Shown in pieces: positions 15,414-25,837 of a DNA stretch of 64,000 nt. The notes under the pieces were generated by a model. That model did not search any database and was not told the DNA's origin. It worked only from the letters and a program-made list of their open reading frames with translations. Position numbers and translations under genes: made by a program. Numbering within the stretch: the first letter of the stretch is position 1; the number at the start of each line of letters is the position of its first letter. The stretch lies in the NCBI GenBank assembly GCA_964409775.1, contig CAYPEI010000003.1:124001-188000 (forward strand), read 5' to 3'. The stretch comes from JAHBXL01 sp964409775. GTDB lineage: Bacteria; Planctomycetota; Phycisphaerae; Phycisphaerales; UBA1924.

Positions 15414-16616
15414 ATGAGCAGCGCCGTCGCGAACCCCCAACCGTCCGCCGCCCGCCCCTTTTCCAAGGGGCTCGAGGGCGTGACCGCCGCCGAAACGCGG
15501 ATGTCGTACATCGACGGCGAGAAGGGCATTCTCGAGTACGTCGGGATCGAGATCGATGCGCTGGCCCGGAACTCGACGTTCGAGGAAACGGTGTACCTGC
15601 TCTGGAATCTCCGGCTTCCGACCAAGGCGGAACTGGCGGCGTTCACGAGCGACCTTCGCGGGCAGTATGAGTTGCCCAAGGGGATGCTCGAGCGCATCCA
15701 GTCGTGCCCGAAGGATGCGTCACCGATGCACGTGCTTCGGACGATGGTCAGCGCGCTGGCGATGACCGATCCGGACCCCGATGCCAACGACCTGGCCTCG
15801 GCGAGGAAGAAGGCGATGTCGGTGCTCGCGCAGACGCCGGCGATCATTGCGGCGTTCGATCGTCACCGGCGCGGCGAGGCGTATGTCCCGCCGCGGAAGG
15901 ACCTGTCGTTTGCACAGAACTTCCTGTACATGCTCAACGGGAAGGAGCCGACGCCGGCCATGTCGCGGGCGTTTGACGTGTGCATGATCCTGCACGCCGA
16001 TCACGGCCTGAACAACTCGACGTTCACGGCGAGGGTCATCATCAGCACACTCTCGGACGTGTACTCCGCGCTGACCGGCGCGATCGGCTCGCTGCGCGGT
16101 CCGCTGCACGGCGGCGCGAACGAGGAAGTCATGGTGATGCTGGGGGAGATCGAGCAGGAGGCCGCGAAGCAGGGCAAGCCCGCCGCGGCGGTCATCGAGC
16201 CGTTCATCATGGACCGGCTGAAGCGGCGCAACGAGGGGGCGCGGATCATGGGCTTCGGCCACCGGGTGTACAAGACGATCGACCCTCGCGCGACGTTTCT
16301 GAAGACCTTCAGCAAGCAGATCGCGGCGGACACCGGCAACATGAAGTTGTACGAGATGTCGAGCGCGATCGAGGCGATCATGGCTCGGGAGGTTGGCTCC
16401 AAGGGCGTGTACCCGAACGTCGATTTCTACTCCGCCACCACGTACCACAGCATCGGGCTGAAACTCGACCTGTTCACCCCGATGTTCGCCATGAGCCGCA
16501 TCAGCGGCTGGTCGGGCCACGTGCTGGAGCAGTTGAGCGACAACCGGCTGTACCGCCCGACCGCGTCGTACGTGGGTCCGCACGGTGTGCCGTACGTGCC
16601 GATCGAGAAGCGATAA
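15414..16616 (+). CDS. gltA: Citrate synthase
   Basis: This enzyme condenses acetyl-CoA with oxaloacetate in the first step of the TCA cycle. At 400 residues it is of the shorter, Gram-positive/thermophile-like type rather than the 430-residue NADH-regulated form. The catalytic set is visible: the His in LHADHGLNNSTF, the His in GPLHGGANEEV, the GFGHRVYKTIDPRA block, and the Asp in YPNVDFYSATTY. Shine-Dalgarno GGGAGG lies 12 bases before ATG 15414. A possible -10 element, TATAGT, lies at 15382-15387, without a clear -35. The gene is convergent with the following lipoprotein gene (3 bases between stops). Confidence 0.96.
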   Translation: MSSAVANPQPSAARPFSKGLEGVTAAETRMSYIDGEKGILEYVGIEIDALARNSTFEETVYLLWNLRLPTKAELAAFTSDLRGQYELPKGMLERIQSCPKDASPMHVLRTMVSALAMTDPDPDANDLASARKKAMSVLAQTPAIIAAFDRHRRGEAYVPPRKDLSFAQNFLYMLNGKEPTPAMSRAFDVCMILHADHGLNNSTFTARVIISTLSDVYSALTGAIGSLRGPLHGGANEEVMVMLGEIEQEAAKQGKPAAAVIEPFIMDRLKRRNEGARIMGFGHRVYKTIDPRATFLKTFSKQIAADTGNMKLYEMSSAIEAIMAREVGSKGVYPNVDFYSATTYHSIGLKLDLFTPMFAMSRISGWSGHVLEQLSDNRLYRPTASYVGPHGVPYVPIEKR

Positions 16617-16619
16617 GCA

Positions 16620-17063
16620 TCAGCGTCCGAGCCGCGCGAGCACGGCGTCGAGCAGCGCACGGGATGTCGCCTCGTCGCCGAATGGCTCGATGGTCAGGCT
16701 GATCCGGGTGCCGGCTCCGGCCACGCCCGCCTCAAAGACCACTTTGTCGAACAACCCGTCTCCGTTGGCCTTTGCTTCAATCCGCGATCGATCCGAGGTC
16801 GTCTCCGAGCGGGTGATGACGTACCCCCTTGCACGCATGGCACTCTCGCCCGCGGCGGCTGCGGCCCGGACCGACACCGAATCCGGGAAGTCGGCAGACA
16901 GCGTCCGGAACTGGTAGGTGGCGAGAATTTCCCGGTCGCGTCCCGCGCCCCCGGCGCTGGCCTGGCAGCCGGTGAGGAGGACCAGCGCGAGGATGAGCGT
17001 TACGGTAATCCAGGCCGAGACCCCCAAGTACAGCCGCCACTTTGGGATCTTGTGAATGGGCAT
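16620..17063 (-). CDS. Small lipoprotein of unknown function
   Basis: This is a 147-residue exported protein. Residues 1-34 include a basic N-terminus and a hydrophobic core ending in the lipobox LLTGC, so the mature protein would be membrane-anchored through Cys. The mature part (ILATYQFRTLSADFPDSVS, then SAMRARGYVITRSETTSDRS, a R-I-S-L-T-I-E-P-F-G-D-E end) has the alternating pattern of the small DUF3568-like lipoproteins, but I cannot assign it firmly. ATG 17063 is chosen because it gives a standard signal peptide. The frame continues 31 codons further upstream without a signal. It is convergent with gltA. Confidence 0.65.
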   Translation of the reverse strand: MPIHKIPKWRLYLGVSAWITVTLILALVLLTGCQASAGGAGRDREILATYQFRTLSADFPDSVSVRAAAAAGESAMRARGYVITRSETTSDRSRIEAKANGDGLFDKVVFEAGVAGAGTRISLTIEPFGDEATSRALLDAVLARLGR

Positions 17064-17305
17064 GTGGAGCAGCCGGAAACGGGGAAGAAAGGTTGGGAGG
17101 CAGAACCGACACGTCAATCCGTGGAAATCGGCCACCGGCGGTTTGGGTCGCCACAAGTGGGCCAGCAGTGGGGCGGAAGGGGGAGAGGAAAGGGGGGCAA
17201 ACCGGGGGTGGGGCGGCTTGATCGGCCGGAGCGCTCCGCCTTTACTTCCAGCCTGTCAGAGGGAAGGGGTTCCGAGGCGATTTCGCACGCATTTTGAGGG
17301 TTTTC

Positions 17306-17578
17306 ATGGCGATTCGGATTAAATCCCGTGCCGGCGAGGGCGCCGAGCAGATGCTCCGCAGGTTCAAGAAACTCTGTGAGAAGGAGGGTCTGACCAAGGA
17401 CATCAAGCGGAAAGAGTTCTACGAGAAGCCCTCCGAGCGGGCTCGGCGGGATGCTCGCAAGTCCATTGCACGGCGGCTTCGAGAGTCGGGCGTGCCGATG
17501 AAGGGCCGGAAGTTCGGTCCTGACAAGGACAAAGACAAGGATAAGGACAAGGAGCGTCGTCCCGCTCCGCGGTATTGA
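17306..17578 (+). CDS. rpsU: Ribosomal protein bS21 with a Lys-Asp repeat tail
   Basis: bS21 sits near the 3' end of 16S rRNA on the 30S subunit and helps mRNA recruitment. The core matches the family: AEQMLRRFKKLCEKEGLTKDIKRKEFYEKPSERAR, followed by the basic helix RDARKSIARRL. The C-terminal 20 residues are an unusual charged tail, GPDKDKDKDKDKERR, encoded by near-perfect GACAAG repeats (17520-17550). This tract could vary in length by slippage. ATG 17306 is chosen by TGAGGG 5 bases upstream and by family length (90 residues). A hairpin terminator follows. The 240-base upstream region is purine-rich with no gene seen. Confidence 0.92.
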   Translation: MAIRIKSRAGEGAEQMLRRFKKLCEKEGLTKDIKRKEFYEKPSERARRDARKSIARRLRESGVPMKGRKFGPDKDKDKDKDKERRPAPRY

Positions 17579-17589
17579 TCCGGTCCTCT

Positions 17590-17620
17590 CGAGGCCGCCT
17601 GCGGCCTCGGTCGTTTGGTT
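17590..17620 (+). terminator. Hairpin terminator after rpsU
   Basis: CGAGGCCG (17590-17597) pairs perfectly with CGGCCTCG (17602-17609) around CCTG and is followed by a broken T tract (GTCGTTTGGTTTG). It lies 11 bases after the rpsU stop. Confidence 0.65.
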
Positions 17621-17805
17621 TGTTCACCTGAAACCAGTGCTTCCTGAACGACTTCGTTCGCCGCGCGATCGTGTCATGAACAGGGTCCGGCGCGGTTGGC
17701 GGAGTGTGTCGCCGGGCGGGGGTGGTTGACAATCGGTCGTGTAACTCATTCAGACCTGCCGATCGAATACCAGTCAGCCGACGAACTTCTAGCGGAGATC
17801 GAGCC

Positions 17806-20418
<2,613 letters not shown>

Positions 20419-20446
20419 GCGCGATTGCTCGGCACGCAGTACCCCC

Positions 20447-20485
20447 GCAAGGGCCCCGGAGTTCGCCGGGGCCCTTGCTCCTTTT
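20447..20485 (+). terminator. Strong rho-independent terminator between the two hppA genes
   Basis: A 13-bp perfect stem, from GCAAGGGCCCCGG (20447-20459) to CCGGGGCCCTTGC (20466-20478), is followed by TCCTTTTT. It lies 29 bases after the first hppA stop, so the tandem genes are probably separate transcription units. Confidence 0.93.
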
Positions 20486-20526
20486 TGGCGACGGGCTAGA
20501 CTGCCCGCTTCAGGAGGCGACCAGCG

Positions 20527-23334
20527 ATGCTTGAAGTCCACCTTACACTCGCGGAGACGATTGCAGGGCTGCCGTACCTGTACTTCCTTGCGCCCGCGGC
20601 GGGTATTGCCGCACTGATCATGGCCGCGGTCTTCGCGGCGAGCGTGCGGAGCCGCTCTGAGGGCAGCGCCGAGCAGATCCGCATCGCCGCGGCGGTGCGG
20701 GAGGGCGCCATGGCGTACCTCCGCCGGCAATACAAGGTTGTGGCCATGGTGTTCGTGGCGCTGATCGCTGTGCTGTTCATCCTGAGTTTCGGCCTGGGTC
20801 TACAGCCGTCGCTTTCCATTGTCGGGGTTCCGGTAGCTGGACTTTTGTCGGGGCTGTGCGGATGGCTGGGGATGCGCATGGCGACGGCGGCATCGGCCCG
20901 GACCGCCGCCGCGGCCAAGCAATCGCTGAATGACGGGCTGACGGTGGCATTCCGCGCGGGCGCGGTGATGGGCCTGAATGTCGTCGGCTTTGCCATTCTC
21001 GACGTGAGTTTCTGGTTCTGGTTCCTCACACGTTTTGGGACGCAACTGGGGGTGACGCATGGCGACGGCGCGCACCAGATGATCGAACTGAGCACGGTGG
21101 TGCTGAGTTTCGCGATGGGCGCGAGCACGCAGGCGCTGTTTGCACGCGTCGGCGGGGGCATCTACACCAAGGCCGCGGACGTCGGGGCCGACCTGGTGGG
21201 CAAGGTCGAGGCGGGGATTCCCGAGGATGATCCGCGCAACCCCGCGACGATCGCGGACAATGTGGGCGACAACGTCGGCGACGTGGCGGGCATGGGTGCG
21301 GACCTCTATGAGAGTTACTACGGCTCGATCCTGTCGGCGATTGCGCTGGGTGCGACCGCCGCGATCGGGATGACCTCGCTCACCTCCGAAGTGCAGTCGA
21401 TGATCGCGATGAAGATCGCGGTGACGCCTCTCGCTTTGGCGGGCCTGGGCATTGTCTGCTCTGTGCTGGGCATCTTCGTGGTGCGCACGCAGGAGGGCGC
21501 GACGTTTGCGCAGTTGCTGGCGGCGCTGGGGCGCGGCGTGTGGTTCGCCAGTTCGCTGATCGCGCTCGGCTCGCTCGCAATGCTGTTCTACCTGTTCCGC
21601 AATACTCCGGAGGTGAGTTGGCTCGGGCTGTGGGGCTCGATCGTCTCGGGCCTGCTGTCGGGGCTGCTCATCGCCAAGGGCACGGAGTACTACACCAGTT
21701 ATGAGCATCCGCCGACTCGGCGCATCGCACTGCAGGCGCTCACGGGGCCGGCGACCGTCATCATCGCGGGCATCGCGGAGGGCATGAAGAGCACGTGGAC
21801 CGCGCTGCTTACCGTGGTCATCGGTATCCTGGCCGCGTATGTGTTCGCGGGCGGCCGGGAGAGTTTCCTGATGGGTCTGTACGGCGTCTCGATCGCCGCG
21901 GTCGGGATGCTCAGCACACTGGGGATCACACTGGCAACGGATGCGTACGGCCCGATCGCGGATAACGCGGGCGGGAACGCGGAGATGTCCGGCCAGCCGC
22001 CGCATGTCCGTGAGCGGACGGACATGCTCGACTCGCTCGGGAACACCACCGCCGCGACAGGGAAGGGGTTTGCGATCGGCTCGGCCGCGTTGACCGCGCT
22101 GGCGCTCTTCGCGGCATACATCGGTGTGGTGCAGTCCCAGATTTCCATGCAGGCCCGCGCGTATGTCGCGAACTACGCGTACTCGTCGCAGGAGCCGCGG
22201 CCGCCGGCGGAGCACGCGATCTACATGGGCGGCGGGCTGTTCGCGTCGGTGGTGCCGGGTGTCGGGCGAGGCGGCAAGGACCACGTCGATGCGCTCATGC
22301 TGATCGATCGGGCACAGTTGCCGGCGGACGGCGCCTTCCGGGACGGAGTGCACCCGGGCAAGGTGTTCATCCTGGGCGCGGCGGAGACGGGGGAGCGGCT
22401 GAACGCCGCGGACGATCCGTTCCGGCTGATCGAAGCGCGGGACTTGATGGTTTCGACGATCATTCCGCACGGCACCCACGACCACGCCCTGGCGCTGCAC
22501 GTCGTGGCCGCGTCGCGAGGGAACCTTTCCGACGTGCTGGGGTACTACGACGTGACGCTGACCAATCCGCGGGTGATTGGCGGGCTGTTCCTGGGGACGC
22601 TGCTGACGTTCGTGTTCTGCGCCATGACGATGAGCGCGGTGGGCCGTGCGGCGTACAGCATGATGGGTGAGTGCAGGCGACAGTTCGGGCTGATGCGTGA
22701 AGCGCTCCGGGCGAAGGGGATGTCGGAGAGTCAGATCGCCGATCCGCAGCAGTGGCCCACGCAGATCGCCGGCGCGGGCGGCGTTCAACTTCCCGACTAC
22801 GCCACGTGCGTATCGATCGCGACGGCGGGCGCACAGAAGGAGATGGTGCTCCCCGCCCTGATGGCGATTCTCGTGCCGATCGGGGTCGGGCTGCTGCTGG
22901 GCGTTCCGGGGGTGATCGGCCTGCTGTCCGGGGGTCTGACGAGCGGTTTCGCGGTCGCTATTTTCATGGCAAATGCCGGGGGTGCGTGGGACAACGCCAA
23001 GAAGTTGATCGAGAGTTACGGGCGGATCACCGCCGAGAAGTTCCTGAACGATGCGGCGACAGCGGACCGCGTGCCGATCGAACTGCACGAGACGCTTCGC
23101 GCGCGGGCGCAGGAGATGGTCCGCAGCGGCAGGGGCGGAGGCTACATCTACGGCAAGGGCTCGGATGACCACAAGGCGGCGGTGGTGGGCGACACCGTGG
23201 GCGACCCGTTCAAGGACACCTCGGGACCGTCGCTGAACATCTTGATCAAACTGATCTCGATCGTGAGCGTCGTCTTCGCGGGTTTGACCGTGAAGTACGG
23301 CGCGCTGATCGGGGCGATGCTGGGCCTCAACTGA
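20527..23334 (+). CDS. hppA: Membrane-bound ion-pumping pyrophosphatase, K+-dependent type (second of two)
   Basis: This is the canonical-type enzyme, with GGGIYTKAADVGADLVGKVEA, then PEDDPRNPATIADNVGDNVGD, the DAYGPIADNAGGNAEM block, NAGGAWDNAKK and GDTVGDPFKDTSGPSLN. GNTTAATGKG carries Ala at the position that marks K+-dependent enzymes. At 935 residues it is ~230 longer than usual. The main extra part is a ~130-residue soluble insertion at residues ~540-670 (22150-22560), after the segment ending AAYIGVVQSQIS. The insertion contains a segment DHVDALMLIDRAQLPADGAF of unknown function. AGGAGG precedes ATG 20527. Having a K+-dependent copy beside a K+-independent-like copy suggests different ion specificity or conditions of use. 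Confidence 0.95.
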   Translation: MLEVHLTLAETIAGLPYLYFLAPAAGIAALIMAAVFAASVRSRSEGSAEQIRIAAAVREGAMAYLRRQYKVVAMVFVALIAVLFILSFGLGLQPSLSIVGVPVAGLLSGLCGWLGMRMATAASARTAAAAKQSLNDGLTVAFRAGAVMGLNVVGFAILDVSFWFWFLTRFGTQLGVTHGDGAHQMIELSTVVLSFAMGASTQALFARVGGGIYTKAADVGADLVGKVEAGIPEDDPRNPATIADNVGDNVGDVAGMGADLYESYYGSILSAIALGATAAIGMTSLTSEVQSMIAMKIAVTPLALAGLGIVCSVLGIFVVRTQEGATFAQLLAALGRGVWFASSLIALGSLAMLFYLFRNTPEVSWLGLWGSIVSGLLSGLLIAKGTEYYTSYEHPPTRRIALQALTGPATVIIAGIAEGMKSTWTALLTVVIGILAAYVFAGGRESFLMGLYGVSIAAVGMLSTLGITLATDAYGPIADNAGGNAEMSGQPPHVRERTDMLDSLGNTTAATGKGFAIGSAALTALALFAAYIGVVQSQISMQARAYVANYAYSSQEPRPPAEHAIYMGGGLFASVVPGVGRGGKDHVDALMLIDRAQLPADGAFRDGVHPGKVFILGAAETGERLNAADDPFRLIEARDLMVSTIIPHGTHDHALALHVVAASRGNLSDVLGYYDVTLTNPRVIGGLFLGTLLTFVFCAMTMSAVGRAAYSMMGECRRQFGLMREALRAKGMSESQIADPQQWPTQIAGAGGVQLPDYATCVSIATAGAQKEMVLPALMAILVPIGVGLLLGVPGVIGLLSGGLTSGFAVAIFMANAGGAWDNAKKLIESYGRITAEKFLNDAATADRVPIELHETLRARAQEMVRSGRGGGYIYGKGSDDHKAAVVGDTVGDPFKDTSGPSLNILIKLISIVSVVFAGLTVKYGALIGAMLGLN

Positions 23335-23365
23335 GGCCACGCCGGGCGGATCGCCTGAAACAACA

Positions 23366-23395
23366 ACCCCCGGCCGTTGAGGACCGGGGGTCGTG
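23366..23395 (+). terminator. Hairpin terminator after the second hppA gene
   Basis: ACCCCCGG (23366-23373) pairs with CCGGGGGT (23384-23391) around a 10-base loop. The following tract is only weakly T-rich (CGTGCTTGTT). It lies 31 bases after the stop. Confidence 0.6.
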
Positions 23396-23785
23396 CTTGT
23401 TCAGCGTTGGGGCCAGGCCTTTTCAAGCCGGCTCCGTCGAGCGGCCGCTCTCAGCGGCTTGGCCCCTTCAGACAATCCTGAATCACTGGATCACCTCCTT
23501 CCCAAAAGACCTCCCGACCATCGCGGGGTTGTCGTCCCGCTGCCGGGGCTCTTTTCCCGCGGACCGTCATCCGCGGCACACCGCCCGGGCCGTGATCATC
23601 GACCCGGTCGTCGCGTTTCCGGGCGTTTGCGTCGGTCGTGGTTCTCACGCCTTGGCAACGCTGTTCCACGCGATACATCCAACAGTATCGCCTACAACCG
23701 AGGCGACGCAACATTGTTCGTTCAGATTCCGCGTGCGGTTCGCCCTTTGCAGTCTCACCGGCGGGATTCCGGTGTACATCTCGGG
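23396..23785. other. Stretch without a recognisable long gene, holding structured elements
   Basis: No open frame here looks like a real protein. On the - strand, in order, it holds a small hairpin after the 65-residue gene (CACCGG/CCGGTG), a perfect inverted repeat CGATAC-N8-GTATCG (23671-23690), a weak TTGCGT-N16-GATACT promoter-like pair overlapping it, a perfect 13-base match to the strongest possible Shine-Dalgarno (23488-23500), an 11-codon frame behind it, and a large stem GGGGCCA/TGGCCCC (23409-23415 with 23460-23466). A GAGCGGCCGCTC palindrome lies inside the large stem. It could encode a structured regulatory RNA. Confidence 0.5.
23451..23486 (-). CDS. Possible 11-residue peptide behind a perfect Shine-Dalgarno
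   Basis: On the - strand AAGGAGGTGATCC (23500-23488) is complementary to the last 13 bases of bacterial 16S rRNA. Seven bases after its GGAGG comes GTG, opening a frame VIQDCLKGPSR that stops at 23451. The last codons lie in one arm of the large GGGGCCA/TGGCCCC stem, so a translating ribosome would melt it, as in leader-peptide control. No target gene follows on this strand before hppA2, which is antisense. It may instead be a ribosome-binding RNA element rather than a coding one. Confidence 0.3.
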   Translation of the reverse strand: MIQDCLKGPSR

Positions 23786-23983
23786 TTACCGCTCCAACTG
23801 GTCGAACGCGCCTTTCGTAGCCTGTTCGTCCAGGTACTTCTGAAAATCGGCAGTCTTGTATGAAATGAAGCAGAACGCGTGGTGCAGGGCGAGCCATTCC
23901 ATGTCTGCCGGGTCTTCGGACAGGTCCTTGCGCAGCCGGTTCAACTCGGCGAGGAACATCTCGGCCTTGATCGGTTTGGGCAT
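23786..23983 (-). CDS. Small conserved-looking protein of unknown function in the zinc operon
   Basis: This 65-residue soluble, mostly helical, charged protein starts MPKPIKAEMFLAELNRLRKD and ends TKGAFDQLER. It includes MEWLALHHAFCFISYKTADF, in which His-His and Cys might contact metal. I do not recognise a family. ATG 23983 is chosen because GGAG lies 7 bases upstream; ATG 23995 and 24061 are in frame, the last overlapping the permease gene. It lies 35 bases after the permease stop on the same strand, so it is probably the last gene of the znu operon. Confidence 0.6.
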   Translation of the reverse strand: MPKPIKAEMFLAELNRLRKDLSEDPADMEWLALHHAFCFISYKTADFQKYLDEQATKGAFDQLER

Positions 23984-24018
23984 ACGGGGCTCCATGCGCA
24001 GATCGTAGTGCTCGCGGT

Positions 24019-24894
24019 TCAGAGGGTTGCCGCGCGGCGTCGGGACCCGGCCCAGCCCCATGCCGCCACCAGCATGAACATGAGCGTGAGCACCAGGACC
24101 ATGCTCGGCCCGGCCTGCCAGTTGAACTCGATGCTGGCGACAAAGCCGCCCAGAAGACCCATGGCGCCCGCGGCGACCGACAGACCCACGACCGTCCAGA
24201 GGCGGTCGCTGAGTCGGAGCGCGATCGCGCCCGGCAGCACGAGCAGGGCGGTTGCGAGGATCACGCCCGCGAGTTTCATGGCGGTGACGACCGCTACTGT
24301 GAGCAGGACCATCAGCGTGGTCTTCATCCTTCGGACGGGCACGCCAAATGCCGCGGCGGACTCTTCGTCAAACGTCCAGAACAGCATCGGCCGCCGCCAC
24401 CACCAGGCGGAGAGCATGATCGCAATGGCGAGCAGCCAGCCGACGAAGGCCTCTCGCTCGCCCGCGACGAGAATGGACCCGAAGAGGATGGACTCCCATC
24501 TGGCCTGCGATCCGCTGGCCTGGACAAGGACGGCGCCGAGCGCCATCGACCCAACCAGGAACATGCCGATGGCGGTGTCAACCGGTGTTGTTCGGCGATC
24601 GGAGACGCCGGCCATGCCGAGGGCCGCGGCGAGGCAGAAGGCGACAATCACGGCAAACTCCGCCGCGCCGCCTTTCTCGATCATGCCGGCGGATGCGAGC
24701 ACGGCGGCGATGCCGATCCCGCCGAATGCCGAGTGGCTGACTCCCTGGCCGACGAACCCAAGCCGCTTGACGACAACCAAGGGGCTCAGGACTCCGCACA
24801 TGAGCACAACACTGAGGCCCGCGAGCAGCGCGGTCAGCCAGATGACGCGCATGTCCGCGGCGTCGGGGCTTGTGAGCAGTCGGATGGTTTCCAT
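24019..24894 (-). CDS. znuB: Zinc/manganese ABC transporter permease
   Basis: This is the membrane subunit of a cluster-9 (zinc/manganese/iron) ABC importer, 291 residues with ~8 membrane helices. Family motifs include LVVVKRLGFVGQGVSHSAFGG near residue 35, typical of ZnuB/TroC, and the FDEESAAAFGVPV cytoplasmic loop that docks on the ATPase. It continues with VILATALLVLPGAIALRL. ATG 24894 is chosen because it lies 2 bases after the stop of the upstream ATPase gene and the first helix starts soon after. The order binding protein, ATPase, permease indicates one operon. Confidence 0.92.
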   Translation of the reverse strand: METIRLLTSPDAADMRVIWLTALLAGLSVVLMCGVLSPLVVVKRLGFVGQGVSHSAFGGIGIAAVLASAGMIEKGGAAEFAVIVAFCLAAALGMAGVSDRRTTPVDTAIGMFLVGSMALGAVLVQASGSQARWESILFGSILVAGEREAFVGWLLAIAIMLSAWWWRRPMLFWTFDEESAAAFGVPVRRMKTTLMVLLTVAVVTAMKLAGVILATALLVLPGAIALRLSDRLWTVVGLSVAAGAMGLLGGFVASIEFNWQAGPSMVLVLTLMFMLVAAWGWAGSRRRAATL

Positions 24895-24896
24895 GT

Positions 24897-25799
24897 TCAG
24901 GGATTCCGGGCGCGCGGGGCGCTGATGCCGGGCTGCACCGGGGCGCCGGGATCGGGACAGGGGGCGGCGGCGCAGCACTCGCCTGCGCTGTGCGCGTGCA
25001 CGTGCATGCCTGTGAGAATGCCCGGTGCTCCCGCCACCTCGTGGCTGAACAACTCGGCCAGAACCTGGGGGGTGAGGCCCTGCGGGGCGGCGTGGGCGTG
25101 GAGCCGTCGCGCGAGGCAGGCGACCCGGTCGCTCCCGGCGACGATCGCACGGAGGTCATGGCTTACGACGATCATGGTGAGTCGAAGTTCGGCGTGAACT
25201 CGGGCGAGCAGGTCGGCGAACACACGCTGCCCGGCGGCGTCGATCCCGACCATCGGCTCGTCCAAGACCAGGATCCGCGCCTCGGCCGCGAGGGCGCGGG
25301 CGATCAGGACGCGTTGCAACTGCCCGCCGGAGAGTTTTCCGAGTGCGCGATCGGCGAACTCTGTCGCGCCGACGAGGTCGATCATGTGATCGACGCGGGC
25401 CAGCGTGGCGGGATCGATCCGTCGCCATGGGGCACAACGCCACGCGGCACCGAGGGCGACGAGTTCGCGGGCGGACAACGGCATGCCGAGTTCGGCCTCG
25501 AGTCGCTGAGGAACGTAGCCGATGGCCCCTGCGCGGCGCGCCTGGTCGGGGGTCATCCCGAGGACGCGGATCTGCCCGCTGTGGCCGCGCAGCATGCCCA
25601 TGCACAGTTTCAGCAGCGTGCTCTTTCCGCCGCCGTTGGGTCCGAGGATCCCCAGGCGTTCCCCCTGCATGACGCGCAGCGTGATGCGGTCGAGGGTGGG
25701 GCCATCCTGCCCCGGGTACCGGAAACCGACATCCTGGCAGTCAACCGCCGGGGGATCGGGCGTGGCCGAGTTGCTGGCGGCAAGAGAGGGGGGGGGCAT
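24897..25799 (-). CDS. znuC: Zinc ABC transporter ATP-binding protein with a His/Cys-rich tail
   Basis: This is the nucleotide-binding subunit that powers metal import. It has Walker A GPNGGGKST, a Q-loop in GYVPQRLEAE, signature LSGGQLQRV, Walker B ILVLDEPMVGID and switch His in VVSHDL. It has 300 residues; the core ends near 245 and the remaining C-terminus, including GMHVHAHSAGECCAAAPC, is rich in His and Cys and could bind zinc. That gives a possible feedback sensor, an inference only. It follows znuA by 38 bases and abuts the permease gene. Confidence 0.92.
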   Translation of the reverse strand: MPPPSLAASNSATPDPPAVDCQDVGFRYPGQDGPTLDRITLRVMQGERLGILGPNGGGKSTLLKLCMGMLRGHSGQIRVLGMTPDQARRAGAIGYVPQRLEAELGMPLSARELVALGAAWRCAPWRRIDPATLARVDHMIDLVGATEFADRALGKLSGGQLQRVLIARALAAEARILVLDEPMVGIDAAGQRVFADLLARVHAELRLTMIVVSHDLRAIVAGSDRVACLARRLHAHAAPQGLTPQVLAELFSHEVAGAPGILTGMHVHAHSAGECCAAAPCPDPGAPVQPGISAPRARNP

Positions 25800-25837
25800 T
25801 CGGCCTCGCAGCGGGAGCGCGGGTGGAGCCGGGGAGT

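Noticed and set aside
20800..23340. An 846-residue open frame on the - strand opposite the second hppA
   Set aside because: It is a shadow of a clearly real gene in GC-rich DNA. The translation is rich in Arg, His, Gln and Asp with no domain or hydrophobic core.
23488..23500. A fragment of a 16S rRNA gene, because + strand GGATCACCTCCTT equals the 16S 3' tail
   Set aside because: The bases on either side do not match 16S rRNA, which continues with conserved GGTAGCCGTAGGGGAACCTG-type sequence before the tail. It is better read as a Shine-Dalgarno on the - strand.
23393..23863. Overlapping + strand frames of ~150 residues after the second hppA
   Set aside because: They have no ribosome-binding site, an implausible composition and no similarity to one another or to known folds. 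The region has structured-RNA features instead.
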